A DNA stretch of 64,000 nt from Pseudohalioglobus lutimaris (GCF_002866825.1 NZ_PKUS01000001.1:310001-374000), one strand, 5' to 3'; shown: positions 51,985 to 60,994, counted from the first letter of the stretch. The notes: generated by a model not told the origin, from the sequence alone. Numbers and translations: made by a program.

Positions 51985-52101
51985 GGTCCGGGGGTGGTAA
52001 GCCTCCTCTCGAAAACGTCCGAGGCCATGGATGGCCGAGGCCGAGCTGCCATGGACGGCGCTTTACGCGGTTTTCGAGAGGAGGCTTACCACCCCCGGAC
52101 C
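51985..52101. repeat. Intergenic inverted repeat, perfect 32 bp arms, structured loop
   Basis: Left arm 51985-52016 is the exact reverse complement of right arm 52070-52101. The 53-base loop holds two near-identical 12-mers, GCCATGGATGGC and GCCATGGACGGC, each able to form a small hairpin, separated by CGAGGCCGAGCT. It lies between the convergent ends of ilvD and the DUF6279 lipoprotein gene. The arm shares GGTAAGCCT/AGGCTTACC, and the loop end shares TGGACG and TTTTC, with the smaller repeat at 1681-1752. I recall intergenic elements of this CATGGATGG...CATGGACGG style in other gammaproteobacteria but cannot verify it here. Confidence 0.92.
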
Positions 52102-52137
52102 AGATGGGCCAAAACAACACAACCGCGCGAGGCCCGC

Positions 52138-52980
52138 TCAAGTTCTGGCAATCAGTTCCTCAAGATCTTCACGCAAGTTCCGAATCTTGCCACGCAGTCG
52201 CTTATCCTGCTTTGCATCCCTTGAGTTGAGCACTGTGGCCACGGCCGCGTAAAGAACCCTGGCGTTATGTTCGTAGATAACGCGATATTCAGCGGAAGTA
52301 GTTTGCTCCCGTTCGCCCAGCGCATCACGCAGTGCCTGCTGCCAGCCTGGCTCGCGACGCAGAATTTCCTCCATTCGGTCCAGCCAGGCGGCGCGTTCGC
52401 GCAGCCAGATCGCGTCGAAGCGCTGCAGCTTATCTGCTGCTTCCTCGAAGGTGGTTCGCTGTCCCCAGTCGAGGCGGCCCAGATAGTCCTGGGCAGAGTC
52501 CTTGAGGTTGTCGTAGGCCTCCTCGTGATATTCCTCGTCGCTGCGGGTGAGGTACTCTTCCTCATACTCCTCCTGCTTATCGCGGAGCTCTTCTACAAAC
52601 TCCTGCATCTGCTCCGCCGAGAGCTCCTCTCCAAGGGAGATCATCCACTCCAGCCCCCTTGCCTCAACACGCAGCCAGGCCTTCTCGGCACCTGCTACCA
52701 GGGTTTCCAGTTCGGTGACGCTGATATCGCGGTCCAGCAGATTGTCCATGTCGTCAAGCAAAGACAGGTATACGGGCAGCTCCTCGCTGCGATGCCAGGA
52801 CAGGAAGGGGTCCAGTAGCCGGTCGAGCACACGCTTTTGTGCACGGTCCAGGTCGACGTAGTCATCCACGTACCAGGGAATAATGAAGTCCAGCCGGTTG
52901 TATAAGAAGGTGGTACTGCTACAGCCTGTCAGGGCCAGTAACAACAGTCCGAGGATTGACCTGCGATAGCGTGTCGTCAT
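52138..52980 (-). CDS. DUF6279-type lipoprotein
   Basis: A 280-residue protein. The signal peptide ends in the lipobox LALTGC (Cys about 20), followed by SSTTFLYNRLDFIIPWYVDDYVDL and a long charged helical body (LRDKQEEYEEEYLTRSDEEYHEEAYDN in segments), probably coiled-coil. This is the pattern I associate with the uncharacterised DUF6279 lipoproteins of gammaproteobacteria. It starts 18 bases after the Ser/Thr dehydratase stop and is probably the last gene of that transcript. Function unknown. Confidence 0.8.
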   Translation of the reverse strand: MTTRYRRSILGLLLLALTGCSSTTFLYNRLDFIIPWYVDDYVDLDRAQKRVLDRLLDPFLSWHRSEELPVYLSLLDDMDNLLDRDISVTELETLVAGAEKAWLRVEARGLEWMISLGEELSAEQMQEFVEELRDKQEEYEEEYLTRSDEEYHEEAYDNLKDSAQDYLGRLDWGQRTTFEEAADKLQRFDAIWLRERAAWLDRMEEILRREPGWQQALRDALGEREQTTSAEYRVIYEHNARVLYAAVATVLNSRDAKQDKRLRGKIRNLREDLEELIART

Positions 52981-52998
52981 GTTCTTGACCTCTTTGGC

Positions 52999-53943
52999 CT
53001 ACCAGGGGAGGTGGTCTATATCGACGTTGCCACCACTGACAACAACGCCTACCCGGCGGCCCCGGAATCGCTCCGGATGCTCCAACACGCCGGCCAGGCC
53101 GACCGCCCCGGAGGGTTCAACAACCTGCTTCATGCGCGTCCAGTGCAGTTTCATGGCGTCGACGATCGCCGCATCGGGCACAGTGATAATGGTGTCTACA
53201 TGTTTACGGATAATCTCGAAGTTGAGTTCACCCAGGCTGGCCCGCAAGCCGTCGGCAATAGTGTTCGGGTTCGTCTGTGCCTGCAGGGAGCCCAGCCCGA
53301 ATGATCGAAAGGCATCATCGGCTCCCTCCGGCTCTACCGCAACCACCTCGATTCGTGGGTTCAAACCCTTCACCGCCAGCGCTGTTCCCGCCAATAGGCC
53401 ACCGCCACCCACCGGTACCACAATGACATCCAGATCGGGGGCCTGCTCCATCAATTCCAGGGCTGCAGTACCCTGGCCGGCGATAACCCGTGGATCGTTG
53501 TAGGGATGGACCACCACTGCACCGGTCCTTTCCAGCACCGATGCCAGCATCGCTTCCCGCGCAGCCAGCGTTGACTCACACTCAATGATCTCTCCGCCAT
53601 AGGCAGCCACTGCGGATTTCTTTACCGCCGATGCGTTTGCGGGCATCACGATATAGGCAGGCAACCCACGAATCGTCGCCGCCATGGCCAGGGCAGCACC
53701 ATGGTTCCCGGAAGAATGCGTGGCGACGCCGGCGACGTCCTCCGACTCCTCCAGGCTGAGTACGGCATTGGTGGCGCCGCGCGCCTTGAAGGCGCCGGCT
53801 TTCTGCAGGTGCTCACACTTGAAAAACAATTCTGCGCCCGTATGCGCATCCAGATGCTGGCTGCGCATGACTGGTGTCTGGTGCACACTATCGGCGATGC
53901 GGTCCCGCGCTTCCTGCACATCCGCTAATTCGGGTGACATCAT
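52999..53943 (-). CDS. PLP-dependent serine/threonine dehydratase or serine racemase-like
   Basis: A 314-residue fold type II PLP enzyme. The Schiff-base lysine is in EHLQKAGAFKARGA (about residue 60), THSSGNHGAALA binds the substrate carboxylate, and VVPVGGGGLLAG is the phosphate loop. There is no C-terminal ACT regulatory domain, so it is the short catabolic-type threonine dehydratase/serine racemase rather than biosynthetic IlvA. Close neighbours are branched-chain genes (ilvD, leuA). ATG 53943 lies 1 base after the upstream stop. Confidence 0.88.
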   Translation of the reverse strand: MMSPELADVQEARDRIADSVHQTPVMRSQHLDAHTGAELFFKCEHLQKAGAFKARGATNAVLSLEESEDVAGVATHSSGNHGAALAMAATIRGLPAYIVMPANASAVKKSAVAAYGGEIIECESTLAAREAMLASVLERTGAVVVHPYNDPRVIAGQGTAALELMEQAPDLDVIVVPVGGGGLLAGTALAVKGLNPRIEVVAVEPEGADDAFRSFGLGSLQAQTNPNTIADGLRASLGELNFEIIRKHVDTIITVPDAAIVDAMKLHWTRMKQVVEPSGAVGLAGVLEHPERFRGRRVGVVVSGGNVDIDHLPW

Positions 53944-53944
53944 T

Positions 53945-54631
53945 TCAAACTCTCTCTTTGACGACCAGCTCCCAGTCCGCCTGGCGCCACACAAAGTACC
54001 CCAACAGGAAGTTGCTCTGCAGTAACAGCGTCAGTACCCATTCGAAGGCATCCTCCACCGTCTCGTACCAGGTCGCGTTCCAGGCATTGAGCACTACTGT
54101 AAGAATGCCTGCGGCTAGCAGAGTTGCGGACACCAGTCCCGACACAAGCAACAGCACAGGGCTCACACCCTGGACCTGCAAAAACCGCAACTGGTTCAGT
54201 AAAAGTAATTGCGCAATAAAGGTAAAGGAAAAAAACAGGATGGTCCCGACCCTGCGCTGCGCCGCCCAGGCACTACCCCGCTCGCCGAGTACGGTGACAT
54301 ACATGATCATGCCGACGCACGCCAGCAGCCCAAGTGCCAGCATCCAGTGGTTAGCGAGTTGCCGTTCATTGCCGACACGGCGATTCAAGCTGTCCAGCCA
54401 CGCATGGTTCAGCCACCAGTAAGCCATCATCAGTACAGCCGAGGGTAACATGGTGGCACGGAACAGGTAGCTCGCTGGGGGCTTGCGCCCGGTTGCGCTG
54501 ATCGAAGTGCAGCTGTCGATATAAGGGTTACACCAGTCGACCGCACCCTGGTTGACGGCCAACAGATATGTGGCGTGGACAGCGAAGAAGGGCAGCAGGG
54601 CTGCAAGCAGTGCGACGGGCCTGACGTTCAT
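53945..54631 (-). CDS. Six-helix membrane protein, Frag1/DRAM/Sfk1-like
   Basis: A 228-residue protein with about six hydrophobic segments. After the first helix comes DWCNPYIDSCTSISATGRKP followed by PASYLFRATM. A polar loop with Cys pair and an S-x-x-G-x-x-P-x-x-x-x-F pattern between helices 1 and 2 is like eukaryotic Frag1/DRAM/Sfk1 proteins and their bacterial relatives. Function unknown. It stands downstream of leuA (about 100 bases) and directly before the dehydratase gene. Confidence 0.6.
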   Translation of the reverse strand: MNVRPVALLAALLPFFAVHATYLLAVNQGAVDWCNPYIDSCTSISATGRKPPASYLFRATMLPSAVLMMAYWWLNHAWLDSLNRRVGNERQLANHWMLALGLLACVGMIMYVTVLGERGSAWAAQRRVGTILFFSFTFIAQLLLLNQLRFLQVQGVSPVLLLVSGLVSATLLAAGILTVVLNAWNATWYETVEDAFEWVLTLLLQSNFLLGYFVWRQADWELVVKERV

Positions 54632-54730
54632 GGTGGCAGTCTAGCTGGTTTGGTGCGCGGCGCGCACCTTGCAGTTGCAGGATCTTGCGGGGGCCGGCGA
54701 GCACCCTCATCGCTAATCGCAAATGACGGG

Positions 54731-56404
54731 TCAGGCAGCGGCGTGCTGCGCCTGCTCTTCGGCTTTGTTGATAGCGCGCAAAATACCATCCAGTGAAGCC
54801 TGTACGATGTCGTGGCTACGCCCGCACCCACAATAGCGCTCACCCTCGACGTTCAATTGTATGTAGCACACCGCCTCTGCGTCAGCGCTCTGGCTGAGCG
54901 CATGCTCGTTGTATTCGACGAGAACTATCTTTTTGCCGGTGAACTTCTCCATCGCGTCAACGAAGGAAGCCACCACGCCATTGCCAATACCGGAAATTTT
55001 CTCACGGGTGCTGCCGAGGCTCAGTTCAGCCAGCAGTTTGTCGACATGATCTTCGCGACTGACGTTGTAGCTACCCAGTTGCCAGCGGCCCTCATCGTTG
55101 AGATAGGTGTTCTGGAACAGGCTGAAAATTTCCTCGGAACCCACTTCGCTCTCACTCTTCTCAGCATAGGCCTGTACCGCGGAGCTGAAGTCGATCTGCA
55201 GCCAGCGCGGAAGCTCGTAACCGTAATCCCGCTCCAGCACATAGGCAATTCCACCTTTGCCTGACTGGCTATTGATGCGAATAACCTCCTGGTAGGAACG
55301 GCCAATATCCGCCGGATCGATGGGCAGGTAGGCCACTTCCCAGGGATTCTCCTGTTCACGCCTGGACAGGCATTTCTTGATCGCGTCCTGGTGGCTACCG
55401 GAGAAGGCGGTAAACACTAACTCGCCGGCCCACGGGTGACGGGGGTGCACGGGCAACTGCGTGCACTCCTTTACGGTCTGGATGATCTCATCCATGTTGG
55501 ACAGGTCCAACTTCGGGTCAACGCCCTGGCTGTAAAGATTCATGGCCATGGTGACCACATCCATATTGCCGGTGCGCTCGCCATTACCCATCAGCGTACC
55601 CTCTACCCGGTCTGCCCCGGCCATCACGCCCAACTCCGCCGCCGCGACGGCACAGCCGCGGTCATTGTGGGTGTGCAACGATATCAGCAGGCTATCGCGA
55701 TTATCGACTTTGTCGCAAAACCATTCAATCTGGTCCGCGTAAATATTGGGAGTACTCATCTCCACGGTCGCAGGCAGGTTGATAATCACCGGCTTATCCG
55801 CAGTAGGCTGCCAAACGGCGGTCACCGCGTTGCAGACTGCTACGGCAAAATCCAGCTCTGTGCCGGTAAAGCTCTCTGGAGAGTACTCAAATATCCACTC
55901 AGTCTCGGGATAACGCTGGGCACACTCCTGCACCAGTTTGGCGCCATTGACGGCGATATCGATAATGCCCTGCCGATCCAGGCCAAACACCTGCTCGCGC
56001 TGCACCGTAGAGGTGGAGTTATAAACATGAACCACTGCCCGTCTAGCGCCCTTGAGTGCTTCAAAGGTCTTTTCAATCAGCTCCTTGCGTGCCTGAACCA
56101 GCACCTGGATCGTCACGTCTTCGGGGATGCGGTCGTTTTCAATCAACTCGCGAACAAAGTCGAAGTCATGAGAGGAGGCCGACGGGAATCCTACCTCGAT
56201 TTCCTTGAACCCCACCTTCACCAGCTGATCCCAGAGGCGTGACTTTTGTCGCGCTGTCATCGGCTCGATCAGTGCCTGGTTGCCATCGCGCAGATCCACG
56301 CTGCACCACACCGGCGCCTTTTCGATAAGCTGGTCCGGCCAGCGGCGGTCTGCCTTGGGAACAGGCGGGAAAGGCTTGTACTTCCTGTAATCGAAATCGC
56401 TCAT
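54731..56404 (-). CDS. leuA: 2-isopropylmalate synthase
   Basis: A 557-residue protein, the long (type 2) LeuA form: YRKYKPFPPVPKADRRWP at the start, catalytic VWCSVDLRDGNQALIEPM, metal site SLHTHNDRGCAVAAAELG, and a C-terminal regulatory domain (SGIGNGVVASFVDAMEKF ... VEYNEHALSQ). It condenses acetyl-CoA and 2-ketoisovalerate, the first leucine-specific step, and is usually inhibited by leucine. ATG 56404 is preferred over a TTG four codons earlier. It is divergent from an Lrp-type regulator. Confidence 0.96.
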   Translation of the reverse strand: MSDFDYRKYKPFPPVPKADRRWPDQLIEKAPVWCSVDLRDGNQALIEPMTARQKSRLWDQLVKVGFKEIEVGFPSASSHDFDFVRELIENDRIPEDVTIQVLVQARKELIEKTFEALKGARRAVVHVYNSTSTVQREQVFGLDRQGIIDIAVNGAKLVQECAQRYPETEWIFEYSPESFTGTELDFAVAVCNAVTAVWQPTADKPVIINLPATVEMSTPNIYADQIEWFCDKVDNRDSLLISLHTHNDRGCAVAAAELGVMAGADRVEGTLMGNGERTGNMDVVTMAMNLYSQGVDPKLDLSNMDEIIQTVKECTQLPVHPRHPWAGELVFTAFSGSHQDAIKKCLSRREQENPWEVAYLPIDPADIGRSYQEVIRINSQSGKGGIAYVLERDYGYELPRWLQIDFSSAVQAYAEKSESEVGSEEIFSLFQNTYLNDEGRWQLGSYNVSREDHVDKLLAELSLGSTREKISGIGNGVVASFVDAMEKFTGKKIVLVEYNEHALSQSADAEAVCYIQLNVEGERYCGCGRSHDIVQASLDGILRAINKAEEQAQHAAA

Positions 56405-56537
56405 AACCGATACCAACGTGCTTGAATTAGGAGGCTGTCACCCGCGGACGCGTCCCTTTTGAGGTAGTGCGCAACGGCAGGTGTCGGGTAGACAACATGG
56501 CGCGGCTCCAGTCGGGTGATCGTTCAGCCAGGCGAGA

Positions 56538-56665
56538 AGTATAATCGGGACGGCGGAGCGAATGTTTGCAAATATCGCGCTAATTGGCTATTAATATGCA
56601 ATCTATCACTAATGATATTACTTATATTAGAGTTATACGCTAATTTTAAGCTACTAGCTCTACTC
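56538..56665. promoter_or_regulatory. leuA-lrp divergent control region, AT-rich
   Basis: TATAAT on the plus strand (56540-56545) overlaps TATACT on the minus strand (56543-56538), so one site could serve both directions. To the right, 56570-56665 is far more AT-rich than anything else nearby and carries repeated CTAAT/ATTAG boxes, including an inverted pair at 56609-56613 and 56626-56630. Lrp/AsnC proteins bind AT-rich repeats of this sort. Direct binding is an inference. Confidence 0.45.
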
Positions 56666-56710
56666 TACAGGCTAAGCACAGAGACTTCACCACAAACACA
56701 GGGCAGTACC

Positions 56711-57205
56711 ATGAAGCTGGATCGGATTGACCGGAAACTCCTCAAGGCCATGCAACAGAACAGCCGCAGCAGCAACCTCGAACTCGCCGAGCAGGTAGGC
56801 TTATCACCAACGCCCTGCTCGCGCCGCGTAAAGCGACTGGAGGAGTCCGGCATCATTCGGGGCCATGTCACCCTGCTCAACCAGTCCATGCTGGGACTGA
56901 AGATGACCGCCTATATCGGTATCAGCATGGACCGTCACACGCCGGATCGCTTCGAGGCTTTTGAGCAGGAGGTGATGACCTACCCGGAAGTAATGGAGTG
57001 TTCAGTGGTCACCGGACAATCCTCGGACTACCTGCTCAAGGCAGTGGTAGCCGATATGGAATACTACGAGAAGTTTCTGCTGGGAAGACTAACCCGTATT
57101 CCCGGAGTAACCGGTGTGCACTCCAGCTTTGAGCTGCGCCGCGTGATTCAGCGCACCGAACTGCCGCTGGGTCATATCGACGACGATACTATACTGCGCG
57201 ACTAG
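56711..57205 (+). CDS. Lrp/AsnC family transcriptional regulator
   Basis: A 164-residue protein. The N-terminal helix-turn-helix is LDRIDRKLLKAMQQNSRSSN with LAEQVGLSPTPCSRRVKRLE, and the C-terminal RAM ligand-binding domain spans about residues 65-150 (MTYPEVMECSVVTGQSSDYL is its core). Such regulators respond to amino acids, often leucine. ATG 56711 begins the usual Lrp N-terminus. The frame is open upstream to 56516, but that stretch is AT-rich promoter DNA with many hydrophobic codons. It is divergent from leuA. Confidence 0.93.
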   Translation: MKLDRIDRKLLKAMQQNSRSSNLELAEQVGLSPTPCSRRVKRLEESGIIRGHVTLLNQSMLGLKMTAYIGISMDRHTPDRFEAFEQEVMTYPEVMECSVVTGQSSDYLLKAVVADMEYYEKFLLGRLTRIPGVTGVHSSFELRRVIQRTELPLGHIDDDTILRD

Positions 57206-57281
57206 TCCGCTGGTTGAAGATCGTGTGAACCCGGAGAAGTAACTTTCCATAGTCCTGCCCATAGGCTACCCTGCCCCGCCC

Positions 57282-58472
57282 ATGGCGCACCGACACCTGA
57301 ACCCCGATTCCCCCTGGCTGCTGGCTTTGCTCGCAGCCCTGGTCGCACTCGGCCCGCTCAGCGTCGATATGTACCTGCCGGCTATGCCCGTGATGATGCG
57401 CGCACTGGATACCGACATCGGGCATATGCACCTGACCCTGAGCACCTACCTGACCGGCTTCGCTGTTTTTCATCTCGCCTGCGGACCACTGGCAGACCGC
57501 TTCGGCCGCAAGCCATTGCTGGTCGGCGGCACACTGGTATTCGTGTGCGCATGCCTTGGTTGTGCGCAGTCAGATTCAGTGGAGGAGCTGCTGGTCTTCC
57601 GCTTTCTGCAGGGCCTGGGCGCCTGCGTGGGGCCCACGCTCGCCCGCACGGTCACCCGCGATATTTTCGGACCAAGGCGTGCCGCCAGGGCGCTGTCACT
57701 GATTGCCATGCTAATGGCACTGGGCCCGGCAGTGGCACCGACTCTGGGTGGATTCGTTTTGCTGGTATTGCCGTGGCCGGTGATCTTTATTTTTCTCGCT
57801 GTCTACGGCGCGCTGATGGTCTTGCTGATACAGGCCTACCTGCCCGAGTCACTACCGGGCCGCCAAAGCCTGCACCCTGTCAGCATTGCCCGTAACTATG
57901 CACAACTGATTGCAGACCCCTCTTTCCTCTCGGTCACGGTTGCCAGCGCGCTGGTGTACGGCGGCCTGATGGCCTACCTCTCGTCCTCAAGTTTCGTGTA
58001 TATCGACATGCTTGGCGTGCCCGTCCAGTACTTTGGTTTTATTTTCACCTCCACTGTTGCGGGCTACATCGTGGGTAGCGGGATCAGCGCGCGCCTGGCC
58101 ATCCGTTGGGAGTCGCGCCAGACCATGCTACTGGGCACTGCACTATGCGTGATGACCAGCGCCTGCATGTGGGCTGGAAACACACTGTATACGGACAGCA
58201 TCTGGGTATTGTTGCTGCCCATGACGGGGTACGCTATTGGTATGGGCCTGGTGCTGCCTCATGCGATGGCGATCGCCATGGCACCATTCCCGCAGATGGC
58301 AGGAACCGCATCCGCCCTGCTCGGCTTCATACAGATGGGCTTGTCAGCAGTGAGCACCGCGCTGGTGGGGACACTGCTGACCGACAGTCCCCAGCCGATG
58401 TTGATGGCCATGGTCGCCGTGAACTGCGGTGCGCTGGTGTTGGCAGCCCGCGTATTCCTCAGGGACCGCTGA
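57282..58472 (+). CDS. MFS drug-resistance transporter, Bcr/CflA type
   Basis: A 396-residue, twelve-helix permease. It has LSVDMYLPAMPVMMRAL in helix 1 (the Bcr/CflA signature), motif A as GPLADRFGRKPLLVGG, and motif C-like RFLQGLGACVGPTLARTVTRD. Relatives export bicyclomycin, chloramphenicol, sulfonamides or cysteine-pathway metabolites. The substrate here is unknown, but the next gene is a cysteine synthase, and Bcr of E. coli has been reported to export cysteine, so a link is conceivable. It stands alone, about 77 bases after the Lrp gene. Confidence 0.92.
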   Translation: MAHRHLNPDSPWLLALLAALVALGPLSVDMYLPAMPVMMRALDTDIGHMHLTLSTYLTGFAVFHLACGPLADRFGRKPLLVGGTLVFVCACLGCAQSDSVEELLVFRFLQGLGACVGPTLARTVTRDIFGPRRAARALSLIAMLMALGPAVAPTLGGFVLLVLPWPVIFIFLAVYGALMVLLIQAYLPESLPGRQSLHPVSIARNYAQLIADPSFLSVTVASALVYGGLMAYLSSSSFVYIDMLGVPVQYFGFIFTSTVAGYIVGSGISARLAIRWESRQTMLLGTALCVMTSACMWAGNTLYTDSIWVLLLPMTGYAIGMGLVLPHAMAIAMAPFPQMAGTASALLGFIQMGLSAVSTALVGTLLTDSPQPMLMAMVAVNCGALVLAARVFLRDR

Positions 58473-58527
58473 CCCCAGACGGATGACTGTGGCATACTCT
58501 GCGGGCATTTTCCCGGGAGAACAGCTC

Positions 58528-59535
58528 GTGCACACGGCCTCTGATGTCACTCAACTCATCGGCAACACCCCTCTGCTCCACTTGAAGCAGGTCTCGGAGA
58601 AAACCGGCTGTACCATTCTCGGCAAGGCCGAATTTCTCAATCCGGGCGGCTCAGTGAAAGACCGTACCGCGCTGGGTATCATCCGCGCTGCGGAGGCTGC
58701 AGGTGAGCTGCAACCCGGTGGCCGCATCGTGGAAGGCACGGCCGGCAACACCGGTATCGGGCTCACCCTGCTGGCCAACGCACTGGGCTACCAGAGCACT
58801 GTGGTTATGCCTATTACCCAGAGCCGTGAAAAAATCGACTCTCTGGAGCTGCTGGGCGCCGACCTGCACCTGGTCGGCGCCACCTCCTATTCTGACCCAA
58901 AACACTATGTGCACACGGCCCGGCGACTCGCAGAAAAATATGCAGCCAAAGAAGACCGGGGGGCTATCTGGGCAAGGCAGTTCGACAACCCGGCCAACAG
59001 GGAAATCCATGCCAGTACCACAGGCAGGGAAATCTGGGAGCAGACCGACGGTAAGGTGGATGGCTTCATTTGCGCGGTGGGCACCGGCGGCACACTGGCG
59101 GGGGTGTCATGCGCACTGAAAGCAAAGAACCCTGACGTAAAGATAGGCCTGGCGGACCCCAGCGGTGCCTCACTATTCAACCACTTTACGTGCGGCGAGA
59201 TGAAGCCCACTGAAGGGGGCTCTATCATTGAAGGCGTTGGCATCAACCACATTACCGACAATATTGCCGCAGCGGACATCGACAGCGCTTTCCATATTAC
59301 CGATATGGAAGCCTTGCCCTATGTCTTTGACTTGTTGCGCAACGAGGGACTGTGCCTGGGTGGCTCCTCGGGTCTCAATATCGCCGGCGCTGTACACCTC
59401 GCGGAGGAGCTGGGCCCGGGACACACCATTGTCACAATACTCTGCGACTACGGCACCCGCTACCAGAGCAAGCTGTTCAATCCTGTGTTCCTGGAAAACA
59501 AGGGCTTGCCGGTGCCTGCCTGGTTACAAATCTAG
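58528..59535 (+). CDS. cysK: Cysteine synthase A
   Basis: A 335-residue fold type II PLP enzyme. VTQLIGNTPLLHL is the start motif, the Schiff-base lysine is in FLNPGGSVKDRTAL (about residue 42), EGTAGNTGIGLTLLA is the substrate loop, and GTGGTLAGVS is the phosphate loop. GGSSGLN is near the end. It makes cysteine from O-acetylserine and sulfide. GTG 58528 is chosen because GGAGA stands 8 bases before it; the longer frame overlaps the MFS gene. Sulfur supply could also serve the sulfotransferases indirectly, but that link is remote. Confidence 0.92.
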   Translation: MHTASDVTQLIGNTPLLHLKQVSEKTGCTILGKAEFLNPGGSVKDRTALGIIRAAEAAGELQPGGRIVEGTAGNTGIGLTLLANALGYQSTVVMPITQSREKIDSLELLGADLHLVGATSYSDPKHYVHTARRLAEKYAAKEDRGAIWARQFDNPANREIHASTTGREIWEQTDGKVDGFICAVGTGGTLAGVSCALKAKNPDVKIGLADPSGASLFNHFTCGEMKPTEGGSIIEGVGINHITDNIAAADIDSAFHITDMEALPYVFDLLRNEGLCLGGSSGLNIAGAVHLAEELGPGHTIVTILCDYGTRYQSKLFNPVFLENKGLPVPAWLQI

Positions 59536-59581
59536 TCGGCACGCCTTGAGCACAAGGCGCCCTACCCCGAAAAACGCGCAC

Positions 59582-59607
59582 AAAAAAGCCCGGCTTCTGG
59601 CCGGGCT
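59582..59607. terminator. Bidirectional terminator between cysK and dsbA
   Basis: AGCCCGGC and GCCGGGCT pair around a short TTCTG loop. Read on the minus strand it is followed by six T, giving a strong dsbA terminator; on the plus strand only a short T-rich tail follows. Confidence 0.85.
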
Positions 59608-59624
59608 GGTTTACGTAACCGCTA

Positions 59625-60257
59625 TTAACTCTCTTTGGCGGCGCGCTCTTTCGCGATCAGGAAGTCCGCAATTTTCAGCATATTTGCCGTGCTTCCTGCT
59701 TTGCGTGGGCCGATAAGGTACTTCCCGTTCACCATCATAGCCGGCGTGCCGGTAATCTTCGCCGCACGCGCGGTCGCATTCGCCTGGCTCACCTGGCTGC
59801 CAACGCCAAAAGAATTGTAGGCTTTGTAAAAGTCCTCTTCGGCGATCCCGTTCTGTACAAACAGCTCGGCAATTTCTCCGTCTGTGCGCAGCTGCTTGCG
59901 GTCCACGTTAAGGGCCTGGAAGATCACCTGGTCCATCTTCTCCTCAACGCCCAGGGCTCGCGATGCATAATAGGCTTTGGCGTGAAGCTCCATGGCGCCA
60001 CCCCACATGGCGGGAATGCCGCGGAACGTCACGTCCTCAGGCAGTGTTTTCTTCCACTGCGCCAAAACAGGCTCAAAGGTGTAGCAGTGCCCACAGCCGT
60101 ACCAGAAAAACTCCACCGCTTCTATCTTGTCCGGATCGGCGGTGCGAATGGCAGGGTTGATAACATCAAAATCCTTACCCGCCACATAAACGTCTTCCGC
60201 CTGCGCAGCGAACGGCAGTGTAAGTAGTGACAGGGTCAGTAAAACACGCTTTAGCAT
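59625..60257 (-). CDS. dsbA: Thiol:disulfide interchange protein DsbA
   Basis: A 210-residue protein. The signal peptide (to FAAQA) is followed by a thioredoxin fold with inserted helical domain. The active site FFWYGCGHCYTFEP carries the CxxC as CGHC (about residue 52-55), and the cis-proline is in ITGTPAMMVNGKY. It oxidises cysteines in periplasmic proteins. ATG 60257 is chosen because AGGAG is 10 bases upstream; ATG 60266 would put the ribosome site against the start codon. Cytochrome c4 lies upstream but has its own terminator in between. Confidence 0.95.
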   Translation of the reverse strand: MLKRVLLTLSLLTLPFAAQAEDVYVAGKDFDVINPAIRTADPDKIEAVEFFWYGCGHCYTFEPVLAQWKKTLPEDVTFRGIPAMWGGAMELHAKAYYASRALGVEEKMDQVIFQALNVDRKQLRTDGEIAELFVQNGIAEEDFYKAYNSFGVGSQVSQANATARAAKITGTPAMMVNGKYLIGPRKAGSTANMLKIADFLIAKERAAKES

Positions 60258-60327
60258 TGTGGTCATTCTCCTCGTTAACTCACGCCCCACTGAGACAGTG
60301 AAAAAGGCGCCGCGTTCGTTCGGGGAT

Positions 60328-60354
60328 AAAAAAAGGCGGCATAGTGCCACCTTT
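60328..60354 (-). terminator. Rho-independent terminator of the cytochrome c4 gene
   Basis: On the minus strand, AAAGGTGGC pairs with GCCGCCTTT (one wobble) around ACTAT and is followed by a T run. It lies between the cytochrome c4 stop and dsbA, separating the two transcripts. Confidence 0.8.
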
Positions 60355-60370
60355 CTTCACACGGGACGGG

Positions 60371-60994
60371 TTACTTCAAACCTGAAGCGTAACTGGCAAC
60401 CGCATCGATTTCCTTATCGGAAAGGCCGAACGCATTAGTACGCATTATCATGATATCACCATCATTGGTGCGACCCGATTCATCTTCATAGCCCTTGCGA
60501 TAGGACCGCAACTGCGCGGCTATGTAGTCCGCATGCTGACCAGCCAGCGCCGGGAAACCGGCCGGGGCGTTGCCTTTACCCGTGGGGGAATGGCAGGCCG
60601 AGCAGGCTGCGACGTTACGCTCTGCAACGCCCGCACGGTAAACCTTCTCGCCCAGCGCGACCAGCGACGGGTCAGCCTGACCACCAGAGCGAGGCTGCGC
60701 AGCGTAGAATGCAGCGATATTGGCCAGGTCCTGATCAGACATGTTGTCCACCTGACCTACCATGGTGGGCACGGGCCGGGCACCGTCGCGGATGTCCTTC
60801 AGCTGCTTGAGCAGGTATTTTTCACCCAGGCCCGCAAGCTTCGGAAACGTGGGCACCGCGCTGTTGCCATCTGCACCGTGACAGGCGCTACAGGTTACAG
60901 CCATCTCTTTACCGACGGCGGCGTCGCCCATCTGCGCAGAGGCAATTTGGGTCCAGCCCATCAACAGGCTGGCAAGAATTACAACTTTCTTCAT
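60371..60994 (-). CDS. Diheme cytochrome c4
   Basis: A 207-residue protein. The signal peptide (to IASAQ) is followed by two similar c-type domains, each with CSACH (about residues 35 and 130) and distal methionines (PVPTMVGQVDNMSDQ; DIMIMRTNAFGLSD). This is cytochrome c4, a periplasmic electron carrier feeding terminal oxidases. It lies directly after the cytochrome c5 gene (35 bases), so the two are one leftward transcript. Heme is attached in the periplasm by the Ccm system, not seen here. Confidence 0.95.
   Translation of the reverse strand: MKKVVILASLLMGWTQIASAQMGDAAVGKEMAVTCSACHGADGNSAVPTFPKLAGLGEKYLLKQLKDIRDGARPVPTMVGQVDNMSDQDLANIAAFYAAQPRSGGQADPSLVALGEKVYRAGVAERNVAACSACHSPTGKGNAPAGFPALAGQHADYIAAQLRSYRKGYEDESGRTNDGDIMIMRTNAFGLSDKEIDAVASYASGLK

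Noticed and set aside
54652-54668. GGTGCGC-ggc-GCGCACC hairpin downstream of leuA as terminator
   Set aside because: A perfect 7 bp stem but with no T run and just before the next gene; could be chance in GC-rich DNA.
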